Part shown: piece by piece, positions 63,781-64,000 of the stretch
Layout: each line of letters starts with the position of its first letter
Position numbering within the stretch: position 1 is the stretch's first letter
NCBI RefSeq assembly: GCF_051020975.1
Contig: NC_135036.1
Span: 4,092,001-4,156,000, forward strand
DNA: 64,000 nt
From: Osmia lignaria lignaria
Lineage: Eukaryota > Arthropoda > Insecta > Hymenoptera > Megachilidae
Reading direction: 5' to 3'
Program-made: the position numbers and the translations under genes
The notes under the pieces: model-generated
Seen by the model: the letters and a program-made list of their open reading frames with translations, nothing else
The model's database searches: none
What the model was told of the DNA's origin: nothing

Positions 63781-64000
63781 GTACGTAAATTAAGGGATTT
63801 TAGTAAATTAATAGCTTAGAAAAATTTGAATCGCAAAATGAAATTAAACACCTTTAATAACTGTAATTAAACAATATGAGTTTCGTTAATGTTTAGTTAT
63901 ATTTTATTCAAAGAAGGGTACATATTATGTACTAACTTAAAATATGTATTTATCTTTTGATAAAGATATAAAATAGATTGTTTTAAATATCTACTAAAAG

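Overview
The window is AT-rich animal DNA from an insect, probably a hymenopteran. Most of its length is introns loaded with short transposable elements. Insect is supported by the TTAGG-type telomeric motifs near 24.8 and 60.8 kb, the MADF-BESS sequence, and the mix of Tc1/mariner, hAT, piggyBac-type (TTAA), PIF/Harbinger-like (TTA/TAA), Helitron and LTR relics. Hymenopteran, perhaps ant, is an inference from that mix and was not tested.

The main gene is one plus-strand EML (echinoderm microtubule-associated protein-like) gene. Fifteen exons were recovered from 22703 to 63780 by joining GT-AG splice sites. Every junction keeps the reading frame, giving 780 codons plus one base, and the last exon or exons lie beyond the right edge. 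In order the protein has a short start, a coiled coil (28.6 kb), a Ser/Pro-rich basic linker split over four exons (30.7, 32.8, 41.5, 43.6 kb), the HELP motif (52.8 kb) and most of the WD40-type tandem beta-propeller (53.8 to 63.8 kb). The likely role is binding and organising microtubules. GC-richer, repeat-poor blocks at 10.9-11.4, 43.2-43.5 and 50.9-51.1 kb are candidate promoters or first exons; a start at the last one would give a form without the coiled coil.

Other coding-like pieces: a two-exon MADF-BESS gene with a one-base frame break (0.97-4.4 kb); a frame-broken unknown piece (6.05-6.37 kb); fragments of Tc1-like transposases (9.3 and 29.7 kb, minus); a spliced glutamine-rich minus-strand gene at 23.3-23.8 kb with a possible leader exon at 26.4 kb; and a 124-codon minus-strand ORF with a signal-peptide-like start at 48.2-48.6 kb.

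The introns hold several repeat families with clear boundaries. They include a 192-bp TA-flanked MITE (six copies), hAT-type elements with 8-bp duplications, five TTAA-flanked elements, two 730-bp foldbacks carrying tRNA-like Pol III motifs, large palindromes at 1.8, 9.9, 23.9, 24.6 and 36.8 kb, a Helitron, a solo LTR with a CAAT duplication, and a nuclear copy of mitochondrial 12S rRNA just upstream of the HELP exon. Two element-in-element insertions can be read directly (57.3 and 46.9 kb). No CRISPR array, operon or prokaryotic gene system is present.
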